A DNA stretch of 64,000 bases, taken from assembly GCA_963717745.1 (NCBI GenBank), contig CAVQXJ010000013.1:930001-994000 (forward strand). Direction: 5' to 3'. The position numbers were made by a program, and so were the translations under genes. Below the pieces are notes generated by a model that searched no databases, had not been told where the DNA came from, and saw only the letters and a list, made by a program, of their open reading frames with translations. Shown here piece after piece: positions 1 to 9,788 of this stretch. How positions within the stretch are numbered: position 1 is the stretch's first letter; each line of letters starts with the position of its first letter. Source of the stretch: JACCXG01 sp963717745 (GTDB lineage Bacteria > Acidobacteriota > Vicinamibacteria > Vicinamibacterales > 2-12-FULL-66-21).

Positions 1-868
1 ATCTGCTTGGCTATACCAGGGAGCGGTGCACGACGGCCGCTTTCATCAGATCAAAGTCAGGGTGAAGCGCGGTGGCTACGACGTGCGAGCGAGAAACGGC
101 TACTGGGCGCCGAAGATTGCCGACGTCGAACGGGCGCGGACCGCGGCGGCGGCCGCCGTCCTGCCGCCGCCGATCGCGAATGCGTTCGCGTCGCTCAATC
201 CGGCGAAGTCCTCGCGGCTGGTCGAGGTCTGGACCGCGATCTGGCCGCTCTCGGAGAACCGCTCGCTGGTCAGCATCGCGTGGACGCCGATCGCCGCGCC
301 GTCTCCCGGGCCTCCCGGCGCGGAGGCGGCCACCGTGAGCGTCCGCTTGACCGCCGGCGCCGAACCGCCGGTCGAGAAGGTCGTCGATCCCGGCGGGACC
401 AGTTTCGAGATTGCCGGCAGCACGGCCCGGCTCGCGATTCGCGTCCTCGACAAGACCGGTGAAGTCATCGATCGCGAGTCGCGAACCGTCGAAACGGCTG
501 CCGTGCCTCCAGGCACTGGGCCTCGCCGCCACGGTGCACCGTGCCCGGAACGTCGCGGAAACGCGAGCACTATCGGCTGGTGATGCCGCCCATCCACGCC
601 GGCCGCGAGTTCAGTCGCAGCGACCGCGTGCTGATACGAATCCGCGCCTACGGCACGCAGGCCCAGGCCGCCGCGATCACCGCGCGTCTCATCGATCGAA
701 AGGGCGCGACGCTGGTGGCCTTGCCGATCACCGGCCCGTCTCGAGGACTGGCACCGCCTCGATCTGCCCCTGGCCTCGATCGCACCAGGCGACTTCGCGG
801 TCGTCATCGAGGCGCGGAGCGGCGACGACCGCGCCGAAGCGGTGGTGCCGCTTCGCGTGATACGGTAG
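1..868 (+). CDS. VWFA-related acidobacterial secreted protein, 3' part, frame-shifted
   Basis: This is the C-terminal part of a protein whose start lies outside the window. The opening stretch, with a motif around RGGYDVRARNGYWAPK, matches the end of the VWA core in the acidobacterial VWFA-related family (TIGR03436), as in the gene at 51047-52276. The tail (REFSRSDRVLIRI, then VVIEARSGDDRAEAVVPLRV) is the beta-rich C-terminal domain of the longer members. The reading frame moves from frame 2 to 3 near 500, to 1 near 580 and back to 2 near 740, ending at the TAG at 866-868. Every segment stays homologue-like, so base errors are more likely than decay. The function of the family is unknown; members are exported. 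Family call fairly firm, exact protein sequence not. Confidence 0.6.
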
Positions 869-1033
869 GCCGTAGTCCGCAGTCCGTGGGCCGTGGTCCG
901 TAGTCCGCGAATCCTCCTGAGCGTTGGCCGCGAGGGAGGCTGCACCACGCTTGTTGGAACGAATTCCACCCAACTGCATCGGACGTCATCCGCATCCGGA
1001 CCACGGACCACGGATCTCGGACCACGATCGCGG
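869..1033. repeat. Paired inverted tandem-word element A (GTCCGTAG-type)
   Basis: The whole gap between two convergent stop codons is filled by this element. Arm 1 (869-909) is built of an octad-like word, GTCCGTAG/GTCCGTGG. Arm 2 (995-1033) is its inverted version (GGACCACGG repeated). The spacer of about 85 bp is ordinary sequence. The arms can pair imperfectly into a long stem. Arm 1 begins at the base after the upstream TAG and arm 2 ends at the base before the downstream gene. It could act as a bidirectional terminator, or be an inserted element; the sequence alone does not decide. Confidence 0.7.
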
Positions 1034-3888
1034 CTATTGGGGCGTAATCTCAACAAAACAGATCTTGTTGTTGCTCGACCCTGATGCGCTGGTCAGCGTC
1101 AGGCGTCCATCGGAGACGGTGACGGTGGCCGTCCCCTCGACCCACCTCGCACTGGTGGTGGGGGTGCCGTTCACGATCAGCACGCCTTCGGCGGCGATCC
1201 GGTAGACACTGTCGAAGTTCGACGCGTCTCCCGCCACCAGCCTGACGGTGTAGGTGCCGTTCGGCAGCGCGATTTCCCAGACCGCAGTCGGGATTCGCCG
1301 GGCGCTGCATGTGGGTCAGCGTGTCGTAGGCCTGATCGGGCGATCGCGGACGAGTTGCGGTCCCTGGCCTGAGCGGTGTTGTCGGTATTCCAGCCGTAGG
1401 TCTGGCCGTTCCCGCGCGCACCGTAAACCAGGCCGCCGTCGGGGAGATAGCCGGCGGGGATCGGCGCCGATGCGAGCTGGAAGTTGACCCGGATCGTATT
1501 GGCCGGGGCGGCCGACGGATAGAGCCGGCTGGCGGGCACCACCGCCTTGGTGATCGACGCATGGCTCCAGAGCAGCCGCGCGGTGGCGGAGCCGGCGTTC
1601 TCGTAGTACTCCATCTTGATCGGATAGCGCTGGCCGGCGGTCAGCGTGATGGTGCCGCGGTCTTCATACGTCGCGTGGTTGTTCCAGTGATTGACCAGCT
1701 GCACGCCATTCACCCACAGCCGCACGCCGTCGTCGCTCTGCGTGTAGAAGGTGTAGGTGCCGGTGAAGGGCGCTTCGATCTGGCCGGTCCAGCGCGCGCT
1801 GAAGGTGTCGACGCCGAGCGTGCCGGCCGGCGAGCCGGCGCCCCAGGTGAAATCGACGGTCGGGTCGAACGCGTGCGATCCGCGTCCCGGTGAAATCGGC
1901 GTTGTCGAAGTACTCGGCGTTGAGCCCGGTGCCGCTGCCCGAGCTGCCGGCGGGCCGATACGTGGCGGTGTAGGTGGTATTCGCCGATGGCGTGCTGATG
2001 GTGTGCGCGGCCGCGCCGCCGTCGGACCACGACACGAATTCGTAGCTGGTCGTCCCCGACGACTGCGGCGTCGGCGCGTCGAGGCTCCGGACGATGCCGA
2101 CGACCGCGTCGAAGGTGAGCGGTGTCGTCGACCGGCTGGCCATCGAGCCGGAGCGGCAAGCCGGCGCGGGCTGGTGGCCAGCGTGAGCGGATACCTTGCG
2201 CGGAAGGATGTCGCGCTGCGACCGTGTGGGTCGCGCCGGCGGCGTCGCGAACCGTCAGGTAGATGCGGTACCAGACGTTCGCCGAGGTCTCGCCCGGTGG
2301 TGGGTATGGTGAACGTGCCGCTGGCTGCGCACCGCTCGTCGCCGGCATGAACGGGTGCGAGTGCGTATCGTGGTGGAAGTCCACCCGCCAGGTGAAGGCG
2401 CTCGCCGGCAGCGTGCCGTCCTCCGGATCGGAGCCGGTGCCCGCGTAGCTGATGCTCGCGCCGCCGCTGTAGAGCGCGCCGGCGGCCGGCGCGGTGATCG
2501 TCGCGGTCGGCGCCTGGTTCGACGTTGACGGTCAGCACCGCCTCCGCGCTGGTCGTGCTGCCGAAATCATTCGACACCACGGCGCGGAACCGCGCGCCGC
2601 TGTCGGTGGTGGCCGGCGAGGCGATCGTGTAGTCCTGCGAGGTCGCTCCGGTGATGTTGGCGCCGTTGCGCTGCCACTGATAGCGGAGCGGAGCCGGGCC
2701 CGATGCCCGGACGCTGAAGGTGACCGGAGTCCCTGGCGCGACCGTCCGGCTCGACGGATGCGAGGTGATGGTCGGCGCGGTTGCGCCGTAGGACGACTCG
2801 ATACGACCGCGCCGCCCGACTCCGCGCGCCAGGTAGTAGAGGCTGCCGTCGTCGGCGACCTTCAAGTCGACCGGCGAGCTGATGCCGGTGGCGAAGGTGG
2901 TGACGCTGTTGCCGTTGGCCGGATCGAGCTGCGAATCCATCCGGCGCAGTAGTCGGCGAAGAAATAGTCGTTGAGGTAGTCGCTCGGGAAACTGCGCGGT
3001 CATCGGGCGCGTAGAACGCGCCGCCGACGATCGCGCAGCGTGCCGCTCGCTGTGCGGGTAGCTGTAGCGCGGCGTGACGAATCGTGGATCGGTGGTCGCG
3101 CCTTCGGTGTCCGGCCACCCGTAGTTCGCACCGGCCGCGCCGTCGTTGATCTCTTCCCAGGTCCCCTGCCCGACGTCGTTGATGAACATCGACGTCCCGG
3201 ACGGGCTGAACGCGAACGTGAACGGATTGCGCAGGCCGAGCGCCCAGATCGCGCGGTTGCCGCCGGTCGCGGTCGTGTAGAACGGGTTGTCGGTCGGGAT
3301 GCTGCCGTCCTTGTTCAGCCGCAGGACTTTGCCGAGCCGGTTGCTGAGCGATTGGGCGTTCGAGGCGACCGCGTTCTCGCCGACCGCGATATACAGCTTG
3401 TCGTCCGGCCCGAACGCGAGGGCGCCGCCATTGTGGTTGGTGGCGGTGAGGTTCTCGAGGTCGAGCAGGACGACCTCGCTGCCGGGCGCGGCGACGTCGC
3501 CGCTGGCGGTGAACCGGCTGACGCGGTTGTGGATCGTGGGACTGGTGGCCGTGTAGTAGACGTAGACGAACTGATTGACGGCGAAATCCGGATCGAACGC
3601 GACCCCGAGCAGGCCTCGCTCTCCTGACGAGCTGACCGTGACCGTGAGGAACGGCGTGCTCAGCAGCGCGCCGTTCTTGATCACGCGCAGCCGGCCGTTC
3701 TGTTCGCAGACGAACAGGCGCCCGTCCGGCGCGAACTGCATCGCGGTCGGCGTGTTCAGTCCGCTCGCCACCAGCGATTCGGTGAAGCCGGCCGGGAGTG
3801 TCGCGCCGTAAGCGCTCACCGCGAACGCGGCAATCGCCACGCACGTGTTTCGAAGAATCTGCAGGACGAACCGCGGCCTCGTCGTCAT
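1034..3888 (-). CDS. Secreted PQQ-type glucose/sorbosone dehydrogenase with Ig-like and PA14 modules (frame-shifted)
   Basis: An N-terminal signal peptide (hydrophobic CVAIAAFAVSAYGA) precedes a beta-propeller of the glucose/sorbosone dehydrogenase family. Hallmarks are LPAGFTESLVASGL, GERGLLGVAFDPDF, ALAFGPDDKLYIAVG and the GLRNPFTFAF stretch typical of soluble PQQ aldose dehydrogenases. An Ig-like domain (PLRYQWQRNGANI), a cadherin-like or PKD-like linker, a PA14 domain (GVRLWVNGVQLVNHW) and a C-terminal malectin-like or CBM segment follow. Family members oxidise sugars or sugar lactones outside the cell, while PA14 and Ig modules usually bind glycans. The frame changes at least six times (near 2990, 2510, 2380, 2160, 1880 and 1320), yet each piece remains homologue-like. 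Either sequencing errors concentrate here or the gene is decaying. No partner cytochrome lies next to it. Confidence 0.75.
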
Positions 3889-4130
3889 GTACCCCGCCCC
3901 TCGAGATGCTTTGCGTCAGTCGGAAAGCGTCGGTCGCAGGGCCGCCGCGGAGACGGCGAAGCGCGTGCAAGACGAGCGCCGCGCCGGGCGCCGCGTTTTG
4001 CTGAGGGGTCAGGGATCAGGCCCGGTCTGACCCCATCTGCTCAATGTGGGCAAAGTTCTCCCTTTTCCTTTCTGCCTTCTCCCTTGACACCGCGGGTCTG
4101 TGATCAGCCCGCGTCGTCCGAACGGTCGGG
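3889..4130. other. Intergenic gap with a single pyrimidine-rich repeat arm
   Basis: I see no convincing gene in these 242 bases. Around 4050-4086 there is a run of CTCCCTTTTCC / CTTCTCCCTTGAC words that resembles one arm of the paired repeats elsewhere (compare 24342-24373), but no inverted partner is present. The stretch must contain the promoter of the minus-strand dehydrogenase that starts at 3888; no clear -35/-10 pair stands out. Confidence 0.35.
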
Positions 4131-4910
4131 CTACAACCGGGGCAGCGACAGGCCGCCGTCGACGTGGATGATCGAGCCGGTCGCGTACGGCAGGTCTCCG
4201 CGGACCAGCGCGGCGACGGTGCGGCCGACATCGTCGGGCTGACCCCATCGCCGCTCCGGCACCAACCCGTCGGCGATCCGCGCGTCGTAGATCTCGCGGA
4301 CCGCAGCGGTCATGTCGGTGGCGATGATCCCGGGACGGACTTCGTAGACGGGAATGCCGAGCGGCGCGAGCCGGACGGCGAACAGCCGTGCCGCCATCGC
4401 CAGGCCCGCCTTGCTGACGCAGTACTCGCCGCGCGCGATCGACACCATCTCCGCCGACACCGACGTGACGAAGACGATCGCGCCGGCGAACGAGGGGTCG
4501 GCGGTTTTGCGCTCGACCATCTGGCGGGCGAGCGCCTGGGTCAGGAAGTACGGCCCCTGCAGGTTGATCCGCATGAGCTCTTCGAAGCTGTCCTCGGTCG
4601 CGTCGAGGATGTCGGCGCGCACTCGGGGCGCTCGCCCCGCATTGTTGACGAGCGCATCGACCGCGCCGTACCGTTCGCCGATCGCCGCGGCCAGCCGCGC
4701 GCGATCCTCCACGCGGCTCACGTCAGCCTGGAAATAGGTGGCGCGTCCCTCGAGCTCGTCGAGGACGCCGCGCACCGCGTCAGCGTCCCTGACGCCGCAG
4801 AGCGCCAGCGTCCAGCCCTCGGCGGCGAGCGCCCGCGCGATGCCGAGACCGATGCCTCGGGTGCCGCCGGTCACGAGGGCGACCCTGGCCGCGGCGCGGT
4901 CAGGCGCCAA
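4131..4910 (-). CDS. SDR-family oxidoreductase (3-ketoacyl reductase-like)
   Basis: A classical short-chain dehydrogenase of 259 residues. The Rossmann glycine motif TGGTRGIG is near residue 15, VNNAG near 92, the catalytic serine in VTSVSAE, the YCVSK (YxxxK) motif near 165 and the VRPGIIATDM stretch follow. The C-terminal TGSIIHVDGG is usual for FabG-like and uronate-type SDRs. No upstream ATG fits, and a TTG at 4910-4908 gives APDRAAARVALVTGG at the normal N-terminal length. This start overlaps the end of the GH88 gene by 11 bp, pointing to translational coupling. GH88 enzymes release an unsaturated uronate that rearranges to 4-deoxy-5-keto-uronate, so a role as its NAD(P)H reductase is an attractive inference. 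SDR substrates cannot be read from sequence. Confidence 0.85.
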   Translation of the reverse strand: MAPDRAAARVALVTGGTRGIGLGIARALAAEGWTLALCGVRDADAVRGVLDELEGRATYFQADVSRVEDRARLAAAIGERYGAVDALVNNAGRAPRVRADILDATEDSFEELMRINLQGPYFLTQALARQMVERKTADPSFAGAIVFVTSVSAEMVSIARGEYCVSKAGLAMAARLFAVRLAPLGIPVYEVRPGIIATDMTAAVREIYDARIADGLVPERRWGQPDDVGRTVAALVRGDLPYATGSIIHVDGGLSLPRL

Positions 4911-6309
4911 GGCCGGCCCCTCGCGGCCAGTCGGCCGGACCGAAAAAGGCGAGATACGGCTCGTTGCGCGCGATTCGGCGGACCAGCAGCGCGGCCTCGC
5001 GCAGGTGATAGTCGCCCCACTGGCTCGACTCGCCGCGCGGAATACGCGAGCCCGGAGGCACGTGATCCCAGCCGTTCGGCCGGTGATAGACCGAGTGCAG
5101 CAGCAGCCCTTGATGCGAATCGCTGGTCGACAGGTACGGTCCGCGCTCGTCGAGCAGCGTGGCGAGCACGGCGAGGCCGGCCTGTTCGTAGCGGGCGCCA
5201 TCCTCGCCACGATTCGCGAGCGCGCGCGACAGGCGAATCAGGCCTTGTGCAGCGATCGCGGCCGCGGAGCTGTCGACCGGCTCGTGATCGTTGAACGGAT
5301 CGGCAGGACGCGCCGCCCAGTCGCCGAGCGCCGTCAGACCCGGCGCACCGGTATCCCAGTACGGCACGCCGTCCGACGCGGTGCCCTGCTCGATGTAGAA
5401 GTCGCAGGTGGCGCGGGCGGTTTCGAGCATCCAGGTCTCGATCGCCTCACGGTTCTCGGCGCCGGCGAGCTCGTCGTTCGGACGGGTGGCCACGAACTCG
5501 AGCTGTTCGGCGAAGCCGGTCATGGCCCACGCCAGTCCCCGGGTCCAGGTCGAAAACGGCGAATAGCCCTGCTGGCTGTTCGGTCCCCGGTAGCTGCCGT
5601 TGGCGACGTTGAAGAGGCTCTCGTGGGCAGTGCGGCCGCGCACGTCGTAGATGTCGCGGCCATGCCCGTAGTAGACGGCATACTCGGCGGTCGCGCGCGC
5701 GTGCTGGACCAGCCGGTCGATCAGGTTGATCGAGAGGTCCTGCTCCGCCGAGAGATGGTGCCCGAGCATGTGCGACAGCCCGAGCGCGCGCAGCGATCGA
5801 ATGGTGTCGACGAACAGCGAATGGGCGCCGTTGAACGAGTAGATGTAGCCCCCGTCCGGCAGCGTCGTCCAGCGCGTCGCCTGGACGGCGCCGCTGACCT
5901 TCAGCGCCAGCTCGTAGAAGCGCATTTCCCACGGCGGCGCGTCGATGCGCCCCTCACGGGCCAGCCGCCACAGGCCGCCGTAGGTGCTGACATTGTTGAA
6001 GCCGTGATCGTGCACCCCGACGTGGGTGAGGTGCGGCGCCATCCGGTTGAGCGTCCGGTCGCGCGCGAGATCGAGGAACTCGGTCTCGCCGGTGGCATCG
6101 AACTGCAGCACCGCCGCGCCGAACTGAAAGCCCTGGGTCCACTCGGTCCAGCCCCGCGACTGATACTTGCCCTCGACCGTGAACACGGGTGCCCCGCCGC
6201 GCGCTGGCCAGGTCGATTCGAGCGCCCGGATCTTGTGGGCGGACAGCTCGAACATCCGGTCGATCTGCGGCAGGAGGTCTTTGGGAGTGCGGTGAGTGTC
6301 TAGAAGCAT
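4900..6309 (-). CDS. GH88 unsaturated glucuronyl hydrolase
   Basis: 469 residues with an alpha/alpha-barrel pattern throughout, close to the GH88 norm, slightly long. Diagnostic stretches are VGVHDHGFNN (position of the first catalytic aspartate), YSFNGAHSLFVDTIRS (second aspartate region), TWTRGLAWAMTGFAE, DSSAAAIAAQGLIRL and SDSHQGLLLHSVYH followed by ESSQWGDYHLREAALLV. Members hydrate and cleave the delta-4,5-unsaturated uronic acid left at the non-reducing end by polysaccharide lyases acting on glycosaminoglycans, gellan, xanthan or similar polymers. I see no signal peptide, so a cytoplasmic location is likely. It is the promoter-proximal partner of the SDR and lies 15 bp behind the large dehydrogenase gene, all transcribed together. 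No polysaccharide lyase is in the window. Confidence 0.9.
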   Translation of the reverse strand: MLLDTHRTPKDLLPQIDRMFELSAHKIRALESTWPARGGAPVFTVEGKYQSRGWTEWTQGFQFGAAVLQFDATGETEFLDLARDRTLNRMAPHLTHVGVHDHGFNNVSTYGGLWRLAREGRIDAPPWEMRFYELALKVSGAVQATRWTTLPDGGYIYSFNGAHSLFVDTIRSLRALGLSHMLGHHLSAEQDLSINLIDRLVQHARATAEYAVYYGHGRDIYDVRGRTAHESLFNVANGSYRGPNSQQGYSPFSTWTRGLAWAMTGFAEQLEFVATRPNDELAGAENREAIETWMLETARATCDFYIEQGTASDGVPYWDTGAPGLTALGDWAARPADPFNDHEPVDSSAAAIAAQGLIRLSRALANRGEDGARYEQAGLAVLATLLDERGPYLSTSDSHQGLLLHSVYHRPNGWDHVPPGSRIPRGESSQWGDYHLREAALLVRRIARNEPYLAFFGPADWPRGAGLGA

Positions 6310-6324
6310 ATTGAGACGAATGCG

Positions 6325-9300
6325 CTATCGCCCTGGCAACGTCGTCCCGGCCCGCACCACTTGCATCAGCCCATTCATCGTGCGCCAGTGCCCCGGGAAT
6401 GTGCACACATAGGGATAGGAGCCGGTGCGGGCCGGTACCGTGAAGCGCAGCCTGGCGGTCTCGCCGGTGTTGATCAGGCGGGTGGAGTAGAGCACCTCGG
6501 GAGTGGCCGGGACGAAGTTCTTCGCGAAGGCGTCCGCTTCCTTGGCCATCGCCTCGGCTTTGAGCCCGACCGCCTCGAGTGCGCCCGGCACCGTGACCAC
6601 CAGGTTGTGTGGCATCTGATCGGGATTGAAGAACTCGATCTCGATTTCCTCGCCCGCTTCGACGGTGAATCCCGGAAGGTTGAATTTCATCTCGGCCACC
6701 GGAGACTCGATCCGGATGGTGCGCACCACCAGCTTGTCGATCGCCGCGGTGGCATCCTTGCCCGCTGCGGCCGGGAGTCGGGCGGCGACAGCGCGCCCGA
6801 GCTCGACGGCTTCCGTGAACGCCGGGTTGGTGCGCTCCGCGGCCGGCACGCTGCGGATGTAGGTCAGGAGCGCATCCGAGACGGGCGCGAGCTGCTCGCT
6901 GGGCCACCGTTCCTGTGGAATCGTCCGGATCGCCGCGATGGCGGCCCGGCGAGTGCCGGCACCGGGGATGTGCTTCGCCATCAGGCCGAATCGCTCCGCC
7001 TCACGGCCAGGCACCGCCGCCAGCGCGACGAGAGCCGCGTTGACCATCGCGTCGGTGATGTCCCCGCCAATCACGGCGCGCTCGACCGGGCTCGCGGTCC
7101 ATGAGAGCTCCTGAGCGTAGACCGGCCGCCGGGACGAGTCGAGCAGGGTGACGTGCAGGGCGGCGTTGCGGTCGTTGCCGGTTGCGGCATTCCAGATGGC
7201 GACCGATTCGATCGGCCGCGACTCGCCCAGATCGATCTCCCACCACGGATCCCGTTCGAGCGCCGTGAACGAGATGGTGGCCGCTTTCGGATCGACGTCG
7301 GTCCGGTTGTCGATGGCGCGCTCGGGTTGTCCGCCGGTGGCGCCGCCGGCGACGATGCTCGACTGGGTGGCTTTGCCGCGGAGCGCGAGGTTGTCGGCGG
7401 CGCTGATCACGTTGACTTCGGCGAGTCGCAGGCTCCGCTCCGCACCCGGGGCCACGACTCGAACGAAGCGTGCCTGCATCGCCGGCGCGGTATGACGCCC
7501 ACTGCCGTCGAGCGACGCCAGGATCTTCGGCGAGAGCTCCTCCAGCAACGTGCCGTCGTTCAGCCGGGCGGCGCCGAGCAGCAGATCCATGCGGCTGCGC
7601 TGCGATGCCGACGCGATGTCCCAGGCGCGAAGTCGCCGATTCGAGCCCGCATCGGCGCGGAGCAGCGCCGCGAACGCGCCCTGCCGCGTGATTTCGTTCT
7701 TGCCGAGCGTGGCCAGCGTCACGATGTCGGAGCGGACGCTGGCGAGGGCCGCCGGATCGAACGTCGCGAGGATCTGCGACAGATCCTGCACGACCGAGCG
7801 GGTGCCGGGCTCGCCGTCGAGGCGTTCGATCGCCCCGACCAACTCCTGCGCCGCAGCCGCATTGTTCGCCTTGGCGAGGCCATCGATCGCCGCCCGCCTG
7901 GCGCCCGCGTCGATGCCCGGCCGCTCCACGAGCGCTCGAAGCACGGTCGGATTCCTGGGCAGCGCGATCAGCTCGCTCGGGTTGAGCCGCGCCAGCAGGA
8001 ACGTCAGACCGTCGGGGTTGTCCACGGCAAAGGGACGGCCCGCGGTCAGCGCCGGCTTCCATGCCTTCTCCAGAGTCGTCATGGTGGAATCGAGCGTGTA
8101 CTGCAGGTAGTAGTCGACCGGGTGCTGCAGTGCCTCGAGCGCGATCTCGGCCGCGGCCTGCCCTGAGCTCGTCGAAGGGGCGGCGGTCGGCGCGAAGCTG
8201 AGTGCCCGGACGGCTTCGAGGCGCACCCGCGGCTCGGGGTCGTTGACCATCCGCTTCAGCAGATTCAGGGCGCCGTCGACGCGATCGAACCAGTGTTGGA
8301 GCACCCGGGTCGCCGCCGCGCGGGCCCGGAATTCCCTGGCCTGGAGCAGAGTGTTGAGCAGCCCCTGCTCGACGGCGTCGTGATGTTCATAGACCCAGAG
8401 CGCTTCGAGCAGATGGTGCTCGTAGTCCGGGTCCGCCGGATTGAGGGCGCCGGTCCATTTCTTCAGCGCCGCGAGCACCGTGTCGGTCGGGCGCGCGCGC
8501 AGCGCGAGACGCGCCTGGTAGCGGGTGCGATCTTCATAGGCCTTCAACAGCTCGAGCTGCGCCTCGATCGGCTGTCCATCGATCTTCGGCCGTTCGTTGA
8601 GCGGCCGGCCTTTCGCGGTGATACGCCAGATCCGGCCATGCGTCGTGCTGCGACGCGGGTCGCGCAGCGAGTACTGCATGTGGCCGATCAGCGGATTGAA
8701 CCAGTCGGCGATGTAGAGCGCGCCGTCGAAGCCGAACTTGATCGCGATCGGGCGGAAGTTCGGATCGGTGGACATCAGCAGCGGCTCGGTCTCGACCGCG
8801 ACGAACCCTGACCCTTCCTCGCGCACCGTGTACTGCTTGATCCCCTGAAACCCAATCGTGTTGGTGACGAGGAAGTTGCCCTGGGCCTGATCTGGAAAGT
8901 GACGGCTGCTGACGAACTCGACGTTCGCGGTCGGCCGCACCTGGGTCAGCGTCCAGACCTGCATCGGCCGCTGCTTGCGTGGATAGTCGACGTGTCCGGA
9001 GAACGGCGTGCCGTAGTAGTTGTTACCGTTCGACGCGTCGGAGATGAAGTGCTGCCCCCACCGATCCACGACGTGCCCCCAGGGATTGGCGAAGCCGTAG
9101 CTGACGAACACGCTGAACTTCTCGGTCCGCGGTTCGTAGCGGAACACGCCGGCCTCTTCGAGACGGACCGTGCCGTAGGGCGTCTCGACCTGCGAGTGCA
9201 GGAAGGTGCCTTCCTGGAAATACAGGTCGCCGCCAGGTCCCCAGGTGAACGCATGAATGGAGTGGTGACTGTCCTCGGTGCCAAAGCCGTGCAGCAGGAT

Positions 9301-9786
9301 GCGCCGCTCGTCGGCTTTGTCGTCGCCATCGGTGTCGCGCAGGAACACCAGGTTCGGCTGCTGCGACACATAGACGCCGCCATCCCCCAGCTCGAAACCG
9401 GTCGGAATGTACAAACCATCGGCGAACACCGTCAGCTTGTCCGCCCGGCCGTCCTGATTGACGTCGTCGAGAATCACCAGCTTGTCATGCGGCGGGACGC
9501 CGGGAAGCACGTGCGGATACGTGGGCGACGTGAGCACCCAGAGCCGGCCGCGCGTATCGAAGGTCATCGCGAGCGGGTTGGCGATCTCCGGGAATTCCTT
9601 CTCGGAGGCAAACAGGCTGATGTCGTAGCCGGCGGCCGGCTTCATCCGATCGAGCGCCACTTTGATGTCCGTCGCCGCCAGGTCGATCGCGCCCCCGCGG
9701 TTCGGCTCCGGGCGGATCTGACCGTCACTGCTTGCACAGGTGAGCAGCCATGCGCCAATGATCGCCGCCGGGTATCGCCTGCGCAT
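6325..9786 (-). CDS. PVC-type dehydrogenase with HEAT repeats, discoidin-like and azurin-like copper domains
   Basis: 1153 residues in one clean frame. A signal sequence ending near LLTC (weak lipobox) is followed by a membrane-bound-dehydrogenase beta-propeller of the TIGR02604 type (IANPLAMTFDTRGRLWVLTSPTYPH, ADWFNPLIGHMQYSLRDP; about 40-390). An alpha-helical HEAT-like region (about 400-720) comes next, then a discoidin/F5-8-like domain (FVRVVAPGAERSLRL ... DPWWEIDLGE; about 760-890). The C-terminal cupredoxin domain (about 1040-1150) carries type-1 copper ligands: His in MPHNLVV and the Cys/His/Met set in VCTFPGHWRTMNG. The protein probably oxidises a carbohydrate outside the cytoplasm and passes electrons to copper; the substrate is unknown. 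It is 2 bp downstream of the SGNH hydrolase. A 19-bp REP-like palindrome is embedded in frame at 8161-8179. Confidence 0.85.
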   Translation of the reverse strand: MRRRYPAAIIGAWLLTCASSDGQIRPEPNRGGAIDLAATDIKVALDRMKPAAGYDISLFASEKEFPEIANPLAMTFDTRGRLWVLTSPTYPHVLPGVPPHDKLVILDDVNQDGRADKLTVFADGLYIPTGFELGDGGVYVSQQPNLVFLRDTDGDDKADERRILLHGFGTEDSHHSIHAFTWGPGGDLYFQEGTFLHSQVETPYGTVRLEEAGVFRYEPRTEKFSVFVSYGFANPWGHVVDRWGQHFISDASNGNNYYGTPFSGHVDYPRKQRPMQVWTLTQVRPTANVEFVSSRHFPDQAQGNFLVTNTIGFQGIKQYTVREEGSGFVAVETEPLLMSTDPNFRPIAIKFGFDGALYIADWFNPLIGHMQYSLRDPRRSTTHGRIWRITAKGRPLNERPKIDGQPIEAQLELLKAYEDRTRYQARLALRARPTDTVLAALKKWTGALNPADPDYEHHLLEALWVYEHHDAVEQGLLNTLLQAREFRARAAATRVLQHWFDRVDGALNLLKRMVNDPEPRVRLEAVRALSFAPTAAPSTSSGQAAAEIALEALQHPVDYYLQYTLDSTMTTLEKAWKPALTAGRPFAVDNPDGLTFLLARLNPSELIALPRNPTVLRALVERPGIDAGARRAAIDGLAKANNAAAAQELVGAIERLDGEPGTRSVVQDLSQILATFDPAALASVRSDIVTLATLGKNEITRQGAFAALLRADAGSNRRLRAWDIASASQRSRMDLLLGAARLNDGTLLEELSPKILASLDGSGRHTAPAMQARFVRVVAPGAERSLRLAEVNVISAADNLALRGKATQSSIVAGGATGGQPERAIDNRTDVDPKAATISFTALERDPWWEIDLGESRPIESVAIWNAATGNDRNAALHVTLLDSSRRPVYAQELSWTASPVERAVIGGDITDAMVNAALVALAAVPGREAERFGLMAKHIPGAGTRRAAIAAIRTIPQERWPSEQLAPVSDALLTYIRSVPAAERTNPAFTEAVELGRAVAARLPAAAGKDATAAIDKLVVRTIRIESPVAEMKFNLPGFTVEAGEEIEIEFFNPDQMPHNLVVTVPGALEAVGLKAEAMAKEADAFAKNFVPATPEVLYSTRLINTGETARLRFTVPARTGSYPYVCTFPGHWRTMNGLMQVVRAGTTLPGR
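8161..8179. repeat. REP-like short palindrome inside the dehydrogenase gene
   Basis: The sequence CCCTGAGCTCGTCGAAGGG is an imperfect palindrome. On the coding (minus) strand it adds STSSGQA to the protein in a linker before a HEAT repeat, without breaking the frame. From memory, this word is a widespread short repeat in soil bacterial genomes and metagenomes. I found only this copy in the window. Confidence 0.6.
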
Positions 9787-9788
9787 CG

